In this document: positions 1 through 7,757 of the stretch, one piece after another
How positions within the stretch are numbered: the first letter of the stretch is position 1
Layout of the letters: every line of letters begins with the position of its first letter
Assembly (NCBI GenBank): GCA_030684405.1
Contig: JAUXYA010000003.1
Coordinates: forward strand, 1 to 57,102
DNA from: Burkholderiales bacterium
GTDB taxonomy: Bacteria > Pseudomonadota > Gammaproteobacteria > Burkholderiales > SG8-41
Length of the DNA: 57,102 nucleotides
Reading direction: 5' to 3'
Notes under the pieces: model-generated
Told to the model about the DNA's origin: nothing
Databases searched by the model: none
Seen by the model: the letters and a program-made list of their open reading frames with translations, nothing else
Made by a program: the position numbers and the translations under genes

Positions 1-2
1 TG

Positions 3-141
3 ACAAAGATACCGTCATTCCGGACGCGCGTAGCGCGAGCCGGAATCCAGTTTCGCTTCAATACAAAACCCCTGGATTCCTGCTTGCGCAGGAATGACGG
101 GGGCACAGTCCTCGTGTCACTTACATATGTAATTCTCAATA
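3..141 (+). repeat. Dispersed intergenic repeat, family A, copy 1
   Basis: This is a nested inverted repeat. Outer arms GTCATTCC (14-21) and GGAATGAC (91-98) enclose inner arms GGAATCCAG and CTGGATTCC. Nearly the same sequence returns at 14594-14820, so it is a mobile or amplified non-coding repeat, MITE- or REP-like. The homology runs past the hairpin to TTCTCAATAA at about 141. The left boundary may lie outside the window. It carries no transposase. Confidence 0.85.
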
Positions 142-338
142 AGTGGTTGATGGATTACCCGATGGTGCGTCGGCGTGTGGAGGAAGGGTGGCTGTGCCTG
201 CGTGGCTGGCATTATGTGATTGAAGAAGGCAAGGTGCTGGTGCTCAATGTCGAGAGCGGACGATTCGAGTCCTTCGATGCGGCGCTGCATGCCGCACGTG
301 CCAACGTTCCACTGGCCGGGGTTAACCTGTGGCCGTAA
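142..338 (+). pseudogene. 3' remnant of a beta-carbonic anhydrase gene
   Basis: About 65 codons are open, and the residues YPMVRRRVEEG, then LRGWHY and IEEGKVL, resemble the C-terminal end of CynT-type beta-carbonic anhydrases, where a YPxV...L.GW...I..G pattern follows the zinc site. All zinc ligands (Cys, Asp/Arg, His, Cys) would lie upstream and are missing. The frame instead runs back into repeat A. The repeat therefore appears to have replaced or truncated the 5' part of the gene. The fragment ends at a TAA at 336-338. It cannot be an active enzyme on its own. The family call rests on a short C-terminal similarity judged by eye. Confidence 0.6.
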
Positions 339-369
339 CTGACAGTAATTTAATCTACGGGACCGGCGG

Positions 370-756
370 ATCGACTACTCAATTCTCAAATTGATTCATG
401 TGACCTGTGTGGCCACGAGTTACGCGCTGTTCGTGCTGCGTGGCATCTGGATGCTGCGGTGCCCGGAGCGGCTGCAGCTGCGCTGGGTGCGCACCCTGCC
501 GCATGTCGTCGATACGGTGCTGCTCGGCAGTGCCGTCGCAATGGCGCTGATGATCCGCCAGTATCCCTTTGTTGCCGGCTGGCTGACCGCCAAGCTGCTG
601 GCGCTGCTGCTGTACATCGTCCTTGGCTCGATCGCGCTGAAGCGCGGCCGGACCCGAAAACAGCGGATTGCTGCATGGTTCGTCGCGCAGGCGGTTTTTT
701 TCTACATCGTCGCGGTGGCGCTGACGCGCAATCCTTTGCCGTGGACCGCGCCCTGA
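370..756 (+). CDS. SirB2 family membrane protein
   Basis: A small integral membrane protein of about 125 residues with four predicted hydrophobic helices, matching the SirB2 family, whose biochemical role is unknown. Family members normally begin MDYxLLKxIHVTCV. Here the matching residues DYSILKLIHV are present, but the codon before Asp is ATC at 370-372. The first conventional start is TTG at 391, which would remove the conserved N-terminus. An in-frame TAA at 346-348 rules out a start much further upstream. The true start is therefore either the rare codon ATC or TTG 391. The gene is convergent with the nitronate monooxygenase gene, with 13 bases between the two ends. Confidence 0.75.
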   Translation: MDYSILKLIHVTCVATSYALFVLRGIWMLRCPERLQLRWVRTLPHVVDTVLLGSAVAMALMIRQYPFVAGWLTAKLLALLLYIVLGSIALKRGRTRKQRIAAWFVAQAVFFYIVAVALTRNPLPWTAP

Positions 757-769
757 GGGGCTGCGGAGC

Positions 770-1936
770 TCAGCCCGTGCCCGCGGGAACGATACCGCTC
801 AGCAGGTAGTCCAGCAGTTCGGCCACTGGCCGGATGGCCTTGCCGAAGGGCAGCGGTTCCGAGCCGCGGAAGAACAGCCCTTTCTTGACGTCGCCGTGCA
901 GCGCATGGGCGAGACGGGTATCGATGCAGAACTGCCCTGCGCTGATGATGCCGTCACGCAGGCCGCAGACCGTAAGGCAGTTCAGGCCCTGCACGCAACG
1001 GCGCGGATCGGCTTTTGCATGCGACTGCAGCGCCTTTTCACGGCGCAGGTAGTTCTTCAGCCAGGGCGTCAGCACGGCACGCGCCGGCAGGCCGGCGACG
1101 CTCATGAAGGAGACAATGTCCTCTGGACGCGCCTCTGCCAGCACGCGCTTGAAACCGGGGTGCGCGTCGCCTTCCGTGGTAACTGCGAAGGCCGTGCCCA
1201 CCTGAACTGCGGCCGCACCCATGCCGAGCAGCGCGCGCACCTGGTCGTGGCGATGTATGCCGCCGGCGGCAATCAGCGGAATTTTTTCGGGTTCGAGCCC
1301 GAGCCCGCGGAGCAGGACCGGGATTTCCGCCAGAACGCGCTCGAAGTCGAAGCGCGGGTCGCCGATGTCCTCCGCACGGGTGGCTCCGAGATGGCCGCCG
1401 GCATAACGCGGATGCTCGATGATGATCGCATCCGGGATGCGTTGCCGGCGGATCCACTTTTTGACGACGATGCCGACACCACGGGCATCTGACAGGATAG
1501 GGATCAGCGCAACCTCGGGAAAGTCGCGCGTCAGGTCGGGCAGGTCAAGTGGCAGGCCGGCCCCCATGACAATGGCGTGTGCGCCGCTGGCGCAGGCCTG
1601 GCGCACATAGTCGGCATGTACCGCCACCGCCTTCATCACGTTGACGGCGATCGCGCCGTGATTTCCGGAGAGAGCCAGCGCCTTGCCGATCTCGCGGTCG
1701 AGGGCAACCAGGTTGACGCGGTTCAGCTGCTCGGCGTCCCGGCAGCCGTCCGTCCGGGCGAGCAGGTCCGGATGATGGTGACGCAGGTCGACGCTGGAGA
1801 GGGTGCCGAGCGCGCCCAGCGCGGCGACACTGCCGGCAAGGCGGTGCGCGGAAATGCCGACACCCATGCCGCCCTGGACCACGGGCAGCAGGGTGCGACG
1901 GCGCAAGTTCCATTGCGGTAAGGCAGAGGCATTCAT
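770..1936 (-). CDS. Nitronate monooxygenase (2-nitropropane dioxygenase family)
   Basis: A 388-residue FMN-dependent TIM-barrel flavoprotein of the NMO/2-NPD family, which oxidises alkyl nitronates to carbonyl compounds and nitrite; some relatives are enoyl reductases. Visible features are the N-terminal VVQGGMGVGIS loop, an AGGHLG segment near residue 180, and the phosphate-binding AAGGIHRHDQV and GAAAVQVGTAF segments (about 232-265) typical of the barrel C-terminal half. A C-terminal extension holds a Cys cluster (CVQGLNCLTVCG). The family usually has 310-380 residues, so this looks full length. An FNR-like site at 1994-2007, 57 bases before the ATG, suggests expression at low oxygen. Substrate is unknown. 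Confidence 0.8.
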   Translation of the reverse strand: MNASALPQWNLRRRTLLPVVQGGMGVGISAHRLAGSVAALGALGTLSSVDLRHHHPDLLARTDGCRDAEQLNRVNLVALDREIGKALALSGNHGAIAVNVMKAVAVHADYVRQACASGAHAIVMGAGLPLDLPDLTRDFPEVALIPILSDARGVGIVVKKWIRRQRIPDAIIIEHPRYAGGHLGATRAEDIGDPRFDFERVLAEIPVLLRGLGLEPEKIPLIAAGGIHRHDQVRALLGMGAAAVQVGTAFAVTTEGDAHPGFKRVLAEARPEDIVSFMSVAGLPARAVLTPWLKNYLRREKALQSHAKADPRRCVQGLNCLTVCGLRDGIISAGQFCIDTRLAHALHGDVKKGLFFRGSEPLPFGKAIRPVAELLDYLLSGIVPAGTG

Positions 1937-1993
1937 TTCGGGCGGGAGTGGTTCACAAAAGACCGATACTGCAGTCTTGCAGGCCAGAGCGCC

Positions 1994-2007
1994 TTGATTT
2001 GCATCAC
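1994..2007 (-). promoter_or_regulatory. FNR-type box upstream of nitronate monooxygenase
   Basis: TTGATTTGCATCAC matches nine of the ten defined bases of the FNR/Anr consensus TTGATNNNNATCAA. It lies 57 bases before the ATG at 1936, the same spacing as the sites upstream of the radical SAM, ccoN, hemN and fnr genes. Confidence 0.6.
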
Positions 2008-2023
2008 CGTGGGCGCCGATTCT

Positions 2024-2785
2024 TCAGCCGGGATGCCTGCGCAAGTCCTCGATGTCGGGGATCCGGATGTCGGGACCGTCCAGGCGGATCACGCCCGCGG
2101 CGGCAAGCCCGTGCAGGATGCGCGAGAAATGCTCATGAGTCAGGTTGAGCCTGGAGGCAATGACATTCTTGAGCGCCGGCAGGCGGATAAGGATTTCCTC
2201 CTTGGCCGCAGGATCGACCAGGCTCAGCAGGTACCCGACAACGCGCTGGGTGCCGGACAGCAGCGACTGCGATTCGATTTCGCCCACCAGGCGGTGCAGC
2301 CGCATGCTGAGGCTGGCGATGATGCGGTGAGCCAGCCGCGGGTCCTGCTCCAGTTCGTTAAATACGGTATTTGCGGCGACATGCAGCAGGCGGCTGTCGG
2401 CAATTGCTTCGGCGGACACGCGGTACGGGATGCGCAGGAACATCGCCGCTTCGCCGAATGTCTGGGCGGGGCCCGGAAGTTCGACAACACGTTCCGCGCC
2501 TTGTGCGCTGTGCAGAGAAAGCTTGATGCGGCCATTGATGACCAGGTGAAATCCCGTGCAAGGGTCTCCCGCGCGAAACAGCAGGCTGCCGCGTGCCAAC
2601 CGGACCATCGTGGTTCCGGCAGCGATGCGGGCGAGCGTTCCGGGGTCAAGGCCGCCGAACAGCGCGGTGCGGCTCAGCAGGCCGGCAGCATCCGGCGCGG
2701 ATGCCTTGCGCGCAAGTGTGGACTGGTCAGCGACGCTGTCTCCACAGGAGGTGCCGTATCGTGTTGGTTCCCGCTTCATCGGCAT
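2024..2785 (-). CDS. Crp/Fnr family regulator, Dnr-like
   Basis: A transcription factor with an N-terminal cyclic-nucleotide-type beta-roll (LLFRAGDPCTGFHLVINGRI region), a long dimerisation helix (MRLHRLVGEIESQSLL) and a C-terminal winged helix-turn-helix (SRLNLTHEHFSRILHGL). The HTH and the tail LDGPDIRIPDIEDL resemble Pseudomonas Dnr, a heme-based NO sensor controlling denitrification. The Cys cluster of FNR is absent. The reading frame opens at 2818, but no ribosome-binding site is seen there. ATG 2785 (or 2779) is preferred because it places the palindrome at 2845 the usual 59 bases upstream. Target genes are not evident in the window apart from possible autoregulation. Confidence 0.8.
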   Translation of the reverse strand: MPMKREPTRYGTSCGDSVADQSTLARKASAPDAAGLLSRTALFGGLDPGTLARIAAGTTMVRLARGSLLFRAGDPCTGFHLVINGRIKLSLHSAQGAERVVELPGPAQTFGEAAMFLRIPYRVSAEAIADSRLLHVAANTVFNELEQDPRLAHRIIASLSMRLHRLVGEIESQSLLSGTQRVVGYLLSLVDPAAKEEILIRLPALKNVIASRLNLTHEHFSRILHGLAAAGVIRLDGPDIRIPDIEDLRRHPG

Positions 2786-2844
2786 TGCAGCTTTCAGGCG
2801 TGAAAGACTGCCTGCCATTGAAACCGTGAATGACGGCCTGCGGC

Positions 2845-2858
2845 TTGACCTGTGTCAA
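2845..2858 (-). promoter_or_regulatory. Dnr/FNR-type box upstream of the Dnr-like gene
   Basis: TTGACCTGTGTCAA is a perfect palindrome with the TTGAC-N4-GTCAA form common at Dnr/Nnr-regulated promoters. It sits between the radical SAM gene and the Dnr-like gene, oriented to act on the latter and probably mediating autoregulation or control by FNR. Confidence 0.65.
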
Positions 2859-2884
2859 TAATGCTTGGACTGCGGCTCGCGGAC

Positions 2885-3838
2885 TCAGCCGTAGGCGATG
2901 CAGTTCCCGCAGACCGTGCCGCGGACGTCCTTCTTCAGGTGCGCCGCCCGCAGCTGCGTGAAGTTGTCGGAATGCCATGCGCTCATGAACGGCATCTCGT
3001 TCAGGTCGCCCATGGTCCAGTGGGCCGTGGCGTCGAAACAGCAGGCCGAAAGCCGGCCTTCGGACGTGACATGGCCTTCGGTGAAAGCTGACCAGCAGGG
3101 CAAGGGTTCGCGCAGGGCGCCGATGCGTCCCTGGTTGCCGGCGGTGGGTCGGTAACCGAGCTGTTCCTCGCGCTGCGTCGCGAATGCACCCATCGAATAC
3201 AGGGGTAGCCAGTAGTGGCTGTCGACCCAAGGTAGCACTTTTTCGCGCAGCAACTCCTCCATCCGCAACTGCTGGTCGCCGTCGTAGCGGATCGAGGAGG
3301 CATAAAGCCCGGTTTTGAAGCCGCCTGCTGAACGCAGGTCGTGGGCGGTGCGGATATTGTCCAGTGCGCGATGGAAGAGCTTGCCCGAAACGCCCATGAT
3401 CTGCTCGAACTGCGCTTCGTCGGCGGCATTGACCGACCATTTCAGCGAGTCGAGGCCGGCCTGCATACAGGCCTCTACCGCTTCGGGGAAGGCCATCGAG
3501 GCGTTCGAGGTCAGGAACACATAGGGAAAGCGCAGCTCCTGCTTGGTCCAGGCGATGCAGTCCACCAGCAGGCGCGGATTCATGAAGGATTCACCGAGGT
3601 AGAACACGCCGATTTCCTCGACGCCGGCTTCGCGCATTTCACGGGTGATGCGGCGGAACAGTTGGAAATCCATGTCCCATTTGGGCTGGATTTCGCGCGT
3701 GCGCAGAGCGCAGAACCCGCAGCGGTAGTTGCAGCGCGGGGAGATCTCGATCTTGACGCTCTTCGGCGCCGGCGGCTGCGCGTGGCGGAACTCAGGGGGG
3801 ATGCGGGTAATGTTGTCGATGCGTTCGGTGATGGTCAT
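2885..3838 (-). CDS. Radical SAM/SPASM domain protein
   Basis: A 317-residue radical SAM enzyme. The [4Fe-4S] motif CNYRCGFC is near residue 36, followed by a GE-type strand (FYLGESF) and the rest of the barrel. The C-terminal third carries further Cys residues (PCWSAF, SACCFD, CGNCIAYG) in the arrangement of a SPASM-type auxiliary cluster domain, so it probably binds more than one cluster. Such proteins modify peptides, mature enzymes or build cofactors such as heme d1. The substrate cannot be told from sequence, and no precursor peptide is adjacent. A perfect FNR box lies 56 bases before the ATG, consistent with an oxygen-sensitive enzyme made under low oxygen. Confidence 0.85.
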   Translation of the reverse strand: MTITERIDNITRIPPEFRHAQPPAPKSVKIEISPRCNYRCGFCALRTREIQPKWDMDFQLFRRITREMREAGVEEIGVFYLGESFMNPRLLVDCIAWTKQELRFPYVFLTSNASMAFPEAVEACMQAGLDSLKWSVNAADEAQFEQIMGVSGKLFHRALDNIRTAHDLRSAGGFKTGLYASSIRYDGDQQLRMEELLREKVLPWVDSHYWLPLYSMGAFATQREEQLGYRPTAGNQGRIGALREPLPCWSAFTEGHVTSEGRLSACCFDATAHWTMGDLNEMPFMSAWHSDNFTQLRAAHLKKDVRGTVCGNCIAYG

Positions 3839-3894
3839 GGTGGCCGGCCGGAGGTGGGGACAGCCGCATTATTGCTGCCCCTCCGCGAATGTCC

Positions 3895-3908
3895 TTGATT
3901 CGCATCAA
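3895..3908 (-). promoter_or_regulatory. FNR box upstream of radical SAM gene
   Basis: TTGATTCGCATCAA is a perfect match to the FNR/Anr consensus TTGATNNNNATCAA, 56 bases before the radical SAM start at 3838. This fits activation from about -41.5 with a leader of roughly 25 bases. Confidence 0.75.
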
Positions 3909-3933
3909 GCCCGTTCCCGCCGCGCTCCCAACG

Positions 3934-3962
3934 AAAAAAGCCGGGCATCGCGCCCGGCTTTT
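3934..3962. terminator. Rho-independent terminator after the usp gene
   Basis: The GC-rich arms GCCGGGC and GCCCGGC enclose a five-base loop, with A6 before and T4 after. The hairpin is therefore terminator-like in both directions. It directly follows the stop of the minus-strand usp gene and separates it from the radical SAM promoter. Confidence 0.85.
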
Positions 3963-3979
3963 GCGTTAAGCGGCTGTTT

Positions 3980-4423
3980 TCAGCGCAATACCAGGACCGG
4001 TATCTTGATTCCGGCGAGCACTTTCTGGGTTTCGCTACCGATCAGCAGTTTCGACAGCCCGCTGCGGCCGTGGGAGGCCATGGCAACGAGGTCGCATTTG
4101 TATTTATTCGCGGCCTTGATGATGGAATCGGCGGCAAAGTCGCTGCAGGCCGAATAGGCCGCGCAGGACACCCCGGCGGCGGCGCATTCCTTTTTCACGG
4201 CATCGAGATGCTTGGCGGCGATGCTCTTGGCCTTGGCTTCGTATTCCTTGGGCAGCATGAAATCGGCCGGAACGTAGTCGGCATAGACGTTGAACTTGTA
4301 GGCGGGCGCGACGTGGAATGCCGTCACTTTTGCACCGCTGAGTTTGGCCAGGGCGACGGCTTTCTTGATGGCCTTGCGCGACAGGGCAGATCCGTCGGTC
4401 GGAACCAGGATGTTGCTGAACAT
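3980..4423 (-). CDS. Universal stress protein, UspA family
   Basis: A 147-residue single-domain Usp protein. The N-terminal ILVPTDGS strand-loop and the C-terminal ATP-binding motif G-2x-G-9x-G-S/T (GRSGLSKLLIGSET) are both present, so it belongs to the nucleotide-binding class. The reading frame opens at 4519, but ATG 4423 has a good ribosome-binding site (AAGGAGAAAGCC) and begins at the conserved domain, so it is chosen. The gene diverges from ccoN, and one FNR box at 4506-4519 lies between them. Usp proteins are often induced with the anaerobic or microaerobic regulon. Confidence 0.85.
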   Translation of the reverse strand: MFSNILVPTDGSALSRKAIKKAVALAKLSGAKVTAFHVAPAYKFNVYADYVPADFMLPKEYEAKAKSIAAKHLDAVKKECAAAGVSCAAYSACSDFAADSIIKAANKYKCDLVAMASHGRSGLSKLLIGSETQKVLAGIKIPVLVLR

Positions 4424-4505
4424 GGCTTTCTCCTTGCTGATGGGGTGGACTATGGTTTCAAGGCTTATTGTAACGCTAACTTTGCCCGCGTCCGTTTTCT
4501 GCGGG

Positions 4506-4519
4506 TTGATGTAGATCAA
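4506..4519. promoter_or_regulatory. FNR box between usp and ccoN
   Basis: TTGATGTAGATCAA matches the FNR/Anr consensus perfectly. It lies 61 bases before ccoN ATG and 82 bases before usp ATG, so it may serve both divergent genes. The ccoN spacing fits class II activation. Confidence 0.8.
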
Positions 4520-4580
4520 GATGCGCGATCGCTCTGGAATTTATGCTGCTGCGCATGATCATTTGGCCGGGGAGCCTTTA

Positions 4581-6005
4581 ATGCAGTCGCAATCGACCTA
4601 CAACTACACCGTCGTGCGGCAGTTCGCGATCATGACGGTGGTCTGGGGCATCGTGGGCATGTTGGTGGGGCTGATCATCGCCGCGCAACTGATCTGGCCC
4701 GAACTCAATCTCACGTCCTGGCTGTCCTACGGCAGGCTGCGACCGCTGCACACCAATGCGGTGATCTTCGCATTCGGCGGGTCGGCGCTGTTTGCGACCT
4801 CTTATTACGTGGTGCAGCGCACCTGCCATGTCCGGCTGTTCGGCGACTGGCTGGCATCCTTCACTTTCTGGGGCTGGCAGGCAGTGATCGTGCTGGCGGT
4901 GGTGACACTGCCCCTGGGGATGACCTCGGGCAAGGAATACGCCGAACTGGAGTGGCCGATTGACGTGCTGATCACCCTGGTCTGGGTATCCTATGCCGTG
5001 GTCTTTTTCGGCACCATCGCCAAGCGCAAGATACCGCATATCTACGTCGCCAACTGGTTCTTCGGCGCCTTCATCATTACGGTTGCCGTGCTCCACCTGG
5101 TCAACAGCGCGGCGATGCCGGTGACGCTGACCAAATCCTACTCGGCCTATGCCGGCGTGCAGGATGCGATGGTGCAGTGGTGGTATGGCCACAATGCGGT
5201 GGGCTTCTTCCTCACCGCGGGCTTCCTCGGCATGATGTATTACTTCATTCCGAAGCAGGCCGAACGTCCGATCTATTCCTACCGCCTGTCGGTGGTGCAT
5301 TTCTGGGCGCTGATCTTCACCTACATGTGGGCCGGCCCGCATCACCTGCATTACACAGCGCTGCCGGACTGGGCGCAGTCGATCGGCATGATTTTCTCGC
5401 TGGTGCTGCTGGCGCCGTCCTGGGGCGGCATGATCAACGGCATCATGACCTTGTCGGGCGCCTGGTACAAGTTGCGCACCGACCCCATCCTCAAGTTCCT
5501 CGTGGTGTCGCTGTCGTTCTACGGCATGTCGACCTTCGAAGGCCCGATGATGTCGATCAAAACCGTCAACGCGCTGTCGCACTACACCGACTGGACCATC
5601 GGCCACGTCCACTCCGGCGCGCTCGGCTGGGTCGGCATGGTGACCTTTGGCAGCCTCTATTACCTGATTCCGCGGCTCTACGGGCGCACCGAGATGTACA
5701 GCATGAAGCTGGTGACGCTGCATTTCTGGGTCGCGACCATCGGTATCGTGCTCTACATCGCCGCGATGTGGATCGCCGGCGTGATGCAGGGCCTGATGTG
5801 GCGCGCGGTAAATCCCGACGGCACGCTGACCTACGCCTTTGTCGAGTCGGTGAAGGCAACCTATCCCTATTACGTGGTGCGACTGCTTGGCGGACTGCTC
5901 TATTTTGCCGGAGCGCTGATCATGGGCTGGAACGTCTATCGCACCGTGGTCGGACAGAAGGCGGTGGATGCGCCGATCCCGGCGCCGGCCGCTGCGCACG
6001 CCTGA
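4581..6005 (+). CDS. ccoN: Cytochrome cbb3 oxidase subunit I
   Basis: The 474-residue catalytic subunit of the high-affinity cbb3-type terminal oxidase, which reduces oxygen to water and pumps protons in the inner membrane. About twelve hydrophobic helices are seen. Conserved heme and Cu_B ligand regions include [11 protein letters not shown] (His of heme b), [23 protein letters not shown] (His pair) and [12 protein letters not shown]. The reading frame opens at 4521, but ATG 4581 starts the conserved [15 protein letters not shown] segment and is preferred. It is the first gene of ccoNOQPGH and is preceded by an FNR box. The gap before ccoO contains the AT-rich element at 6005-6041. Confidence 0.95.
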   Translation: MQSQSTYNYTVVRQFAIMTVVWGIVGMLVGLIIAAQLIWPELNLTSWLSYGRLRPLHTNAVIFAFGGSALFATSYYVVQRTCHVRLFGDWLASFTFWGWQAVIVLAVVTLPLGMTSGKEYAELEWPIDVLITLVWVSYAVVFFGTIAKRKIPHIYVANWFFGAFIITVAVLHLVNSAAMPVTLTKSYSAYAGVQDAMVQWWYGHNAVGFFLTAGFLGMMYYFIPKQAERPIYSYRLSVVHFWALIFTYMWAGPHHLHYTALPDWAQSIGMIFSLVLLAPSWGGMINGIMTLSGAWYKLRTDPILKFLVVSLSFYGMSTFEGPMMSIKTVNALSHYTDWTIGHVHSGALGWVGMVTFGSLYYLIPRLYGRTEMYSMKLVTLHFWVATIGIVLYIAAMWIAGVMQGLMWRAVNPDGTLTYAFVESVKATYPYYVVRLLGGLLYFAGALIMGWNVYRTVVGQKAVDAPIPAPAAAHA

Positions 6006-6041
6006 TTATATAAGCGCTTGATTTTAAACATATTTTTATTC
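6005..6041 (-). repeat. AT-rich element between ccoN and ccoO
   Basis: A 37-bp AT-rich tract just before the ccoO ribosome-binding site. Read with the gene it contains TTATATAAGCGCTTG followed by CATATTTTTATT. The tract upstream of the cupredoxin gene (24391-24425) has the same order and spacing, without gaps, in the same orientation relative to its gene. The two copies differ in the core, AAGCGCTT versus AAGTACTT, yet both cores stay palindromic. Function is unknown. Confidence 0.5.
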
Positions 6042-6051
6042 AGGAGAAGAC

Positions 6052-6669
6052 GTGGAGACTTCGGGCCATGCGATTATCGAAAAAAACCTGGGACTGCTGA
6101 TCGTGCTGATCATCGTCGCCATCAGCTTTGGCGGCCTGGTCCAGATTGTGCCGCTGTTCTTCCAGAAGTCGACGACACAGCCGGTGAGTGGACTCAAGCC
6201 GTACACCGCGCTCCAGCTGTCGGGGCGCGATGTCTACGTCCGTGAGGGCTGCTACAACTGTCACTCGCAGATGATTCGGCCTTTCCGCGCCGAAACCGAA
6301 CGATACGGGCATTACTCGGTCGCCGGCGAGTTCGTCTATGACCGTCCCTTCCAGTGGGGCAGCAAGCGCACCGGACCAGACCTTGCCCGCGTCGGCGGCC
6401 GTTATTCCGATGAATGGCACCGTGTGCACCTGATCAATCCGCGCGACCTGGTGCCGGAATCGAACATGCCGGCCTACCCCTGGCTCGCCACTGCCGCGAT
6501 CGATCCGGCGTCGGTAGCGCCGAAATTGCGCGCCCTGCGCCGGCTCGGCGTGCCGTACACCGACGAGGACATCGAGAAATCAGCGGAAAGCGTCAAAGGC
6601 AAGACCGAAATGGACGCGCTGATCGCCTATCTGCAGGGCCTCGGCACGCTGCTGCGCAATGTGAGGTAG
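6052..6669 (+). CDS. ccoO: Cytochrome cbb3 oxidase subunit II (monoheme c)
   Basis: A 205-residue membrane-anchored cytochrome c that passes electrons from CcoP to the CcoN active site. It has one N-terminal transmembrane helix (about 12-36) and a periplasmic domain with one heme c motif, CYNCH, near residue 68. The axial Met is probably in SNMPAYPW. It starts at GTG 6052 with the ribosome-binding site AGGAGAAGA. It lies three bases upstream of ccoQ in the ccoNOQP operon. Confidence 0.95.
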   Translation: METSGHAIIEKNLGLLIVLIIVAISFGGLVQIVPLFFQKSTTQPVSGLKPYTALQLSGRDVYVREGCYNCHSQMIRPFRAETERYGHYSVAGEFVYDRPFQWGSKRTGPDLARVGGRYSDEWHRVHLINPRDLVPESNMPAYPWLATAAIDPASVAPKLRALRRLGVPYTDEDIEKSAESVKGKTEMDALIAYLQGLGTLLRNVR

Positions 6670-6672
6670 CCC

Positions 6673-6849
6673 ATGGACATCAACCTGGCCCGCTCACTGA
6701 TCACTGCCTTGCTGTTCATCATTTTCATCGGCATCGTGCTGTGGGCATGGAGCAAGGGCAAACGCAAGGATTTCGAGGAGGCGGCGCGGCTGCCACTTGA
6801 TGACGACCTGCCTGAAGAACGCACGGACCGCAAGGGGAGAGGGGAATGA
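6673..6849 (+). CDS. ccoQ: cbb3 oxidase small subunit CcoQ
   Basis: A 58-residue single-span membrane protein (MDINLARSLITALLF...) with one helix at about residues 8-26 followed by a charged, acidic cytoplasmic tail. Size, topology and position between ccoO and ccoP identify it as CcoQ, which stabilises the cbb3 complex. Its stop codon overlaps the ccoP start (ATGA at 6846-6849), so the two are probably translationally coupled. Confidence 0.9.
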   Translation: MDINLARSLITALLFIIFIGIVLWAWSKGKRKDFEEAARLPLDDDLPEERTDRKGRGE

Positions 6850-7757
6850 GCGATTTCGTACATGACGGCTGGAGCCTTTATATCGCCATCATCACGGTGG
6901 TAAGCCTGCTGGCCTGCGCTGTGTTTCTGAAGATGCTGTCGACCCAGAAACTGGCCAAAGGCGAAGAACCCGGTACCACGGGCCATTCCTGGGACGGCCT
7001 CGAGGAATACAACAACCCGCTGCCGCGCTGGTGGATGTGGCTGTTCTACATCACCATCGTGTTTGCCCTCATCTACCTGATCCTCTATCCCGGACTGGGT
7101 TCCTATGGCGGATACCTCGGCTGGTCCTCCACAGGCCAGTACCAGCAGGAGCAGAAGCGCGCAGCCGCGACTTACGGGCCGATCATCGACCGCTTCCTGA
7201 AGCAGGATGCCATCGCCGTGGCTGCGGATGCGGAGGCCCGCGAAATCGGCCAGCGGCTGTTCCTCAATTACTGCGCCCAGTGTCACGGCTCCGATGCCGG
7301 CGGCTCGCGCGGTTATCCCAATCTGCGCGATGGCGACTGGCTCTACGGCGGCACGCCGGAAGCCATCCGTACGACCATCGTCGACGGCCGCAACGGCGTG
7401 ATGCCGCCGCTGGGCGCCGCTCTCGGCAGCAGCGAGGACGTGCGCGATACCGTGCATTACGTGCTGGCGCTCGCCGGGCGCACCCATGATGGTCTGCGCG
7501 CCCAGCGCGGCAAGGTCAAGTACGCGACGGCCTGCGTCGCCTGCCATGGCGCCGACGGCAAGGGCAACCAGCAGCTCGGTGCGCCCAATCTGACCGACGA
7601 CATCTGGCTGCACGGCGGCACCGAAGCGGCGATCACCGAGAGCATCGTCAAGGGCCGCGTCAATCAGATGCCGGGGCACAAGGACTTTCTCGACGAAGGC
7701 AAGATCCACTTGCTGACCGCCTACGTGCTCGGCATTTCGGGGCAGGGCAGGAAGTAG
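6846..7757 (+). CDS. ccoP: Cytochrome cbb3 oxidase subunit III (diheme c)
   Basis: A 303-residue subunit that accepts electrons from soluble cytochromes c. Two N-terminal transmembrane helices (about 12-30 and 64-82) are followed by two cytochrome c domains with heme motifs CAQCH near residue 143 and CVACH near 229. The candidate axial Met residues are in GVMPPLG and NQMPGHKDFL. The arrangement is that of the long, two-helix CcoP form. It starts within the ccoQ stop codon and ends immediately before ccoG. Confidence 0.95.
   Translation: MSDFVHDGWSLYIAIITVVSLLACAVFLKMLSTQKLAKGEEPGTTGHSWDGLEEYNNPLPRWWMWLFYITIVFALIYLILYPGLGSYGGYLGWSSTGQYQQEQKRAAATYGPIIDRFLKQDAIAVAADAEAREIGQRLFLNYCAQCHGSDAGGSRGYPNLRDGDWLYGGTPEAIRTTIVDGRNGVMPPLGAALGSSEDVRDTVHYVLALAGRTHDGLRAQRGKVKYATACVACHGADGKGNQQLGAPNLTDDIWLHGGTEAAITESIVKGRVNQMPGHKDFLDEGKIHLLTAYVLGISGQGRK

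Noticed and set aside
4578-5999. A 473-codon antisense frame within ccoN
   Set aside because: ccoN is unmistakable, and the antisense frame has no recognisable family.
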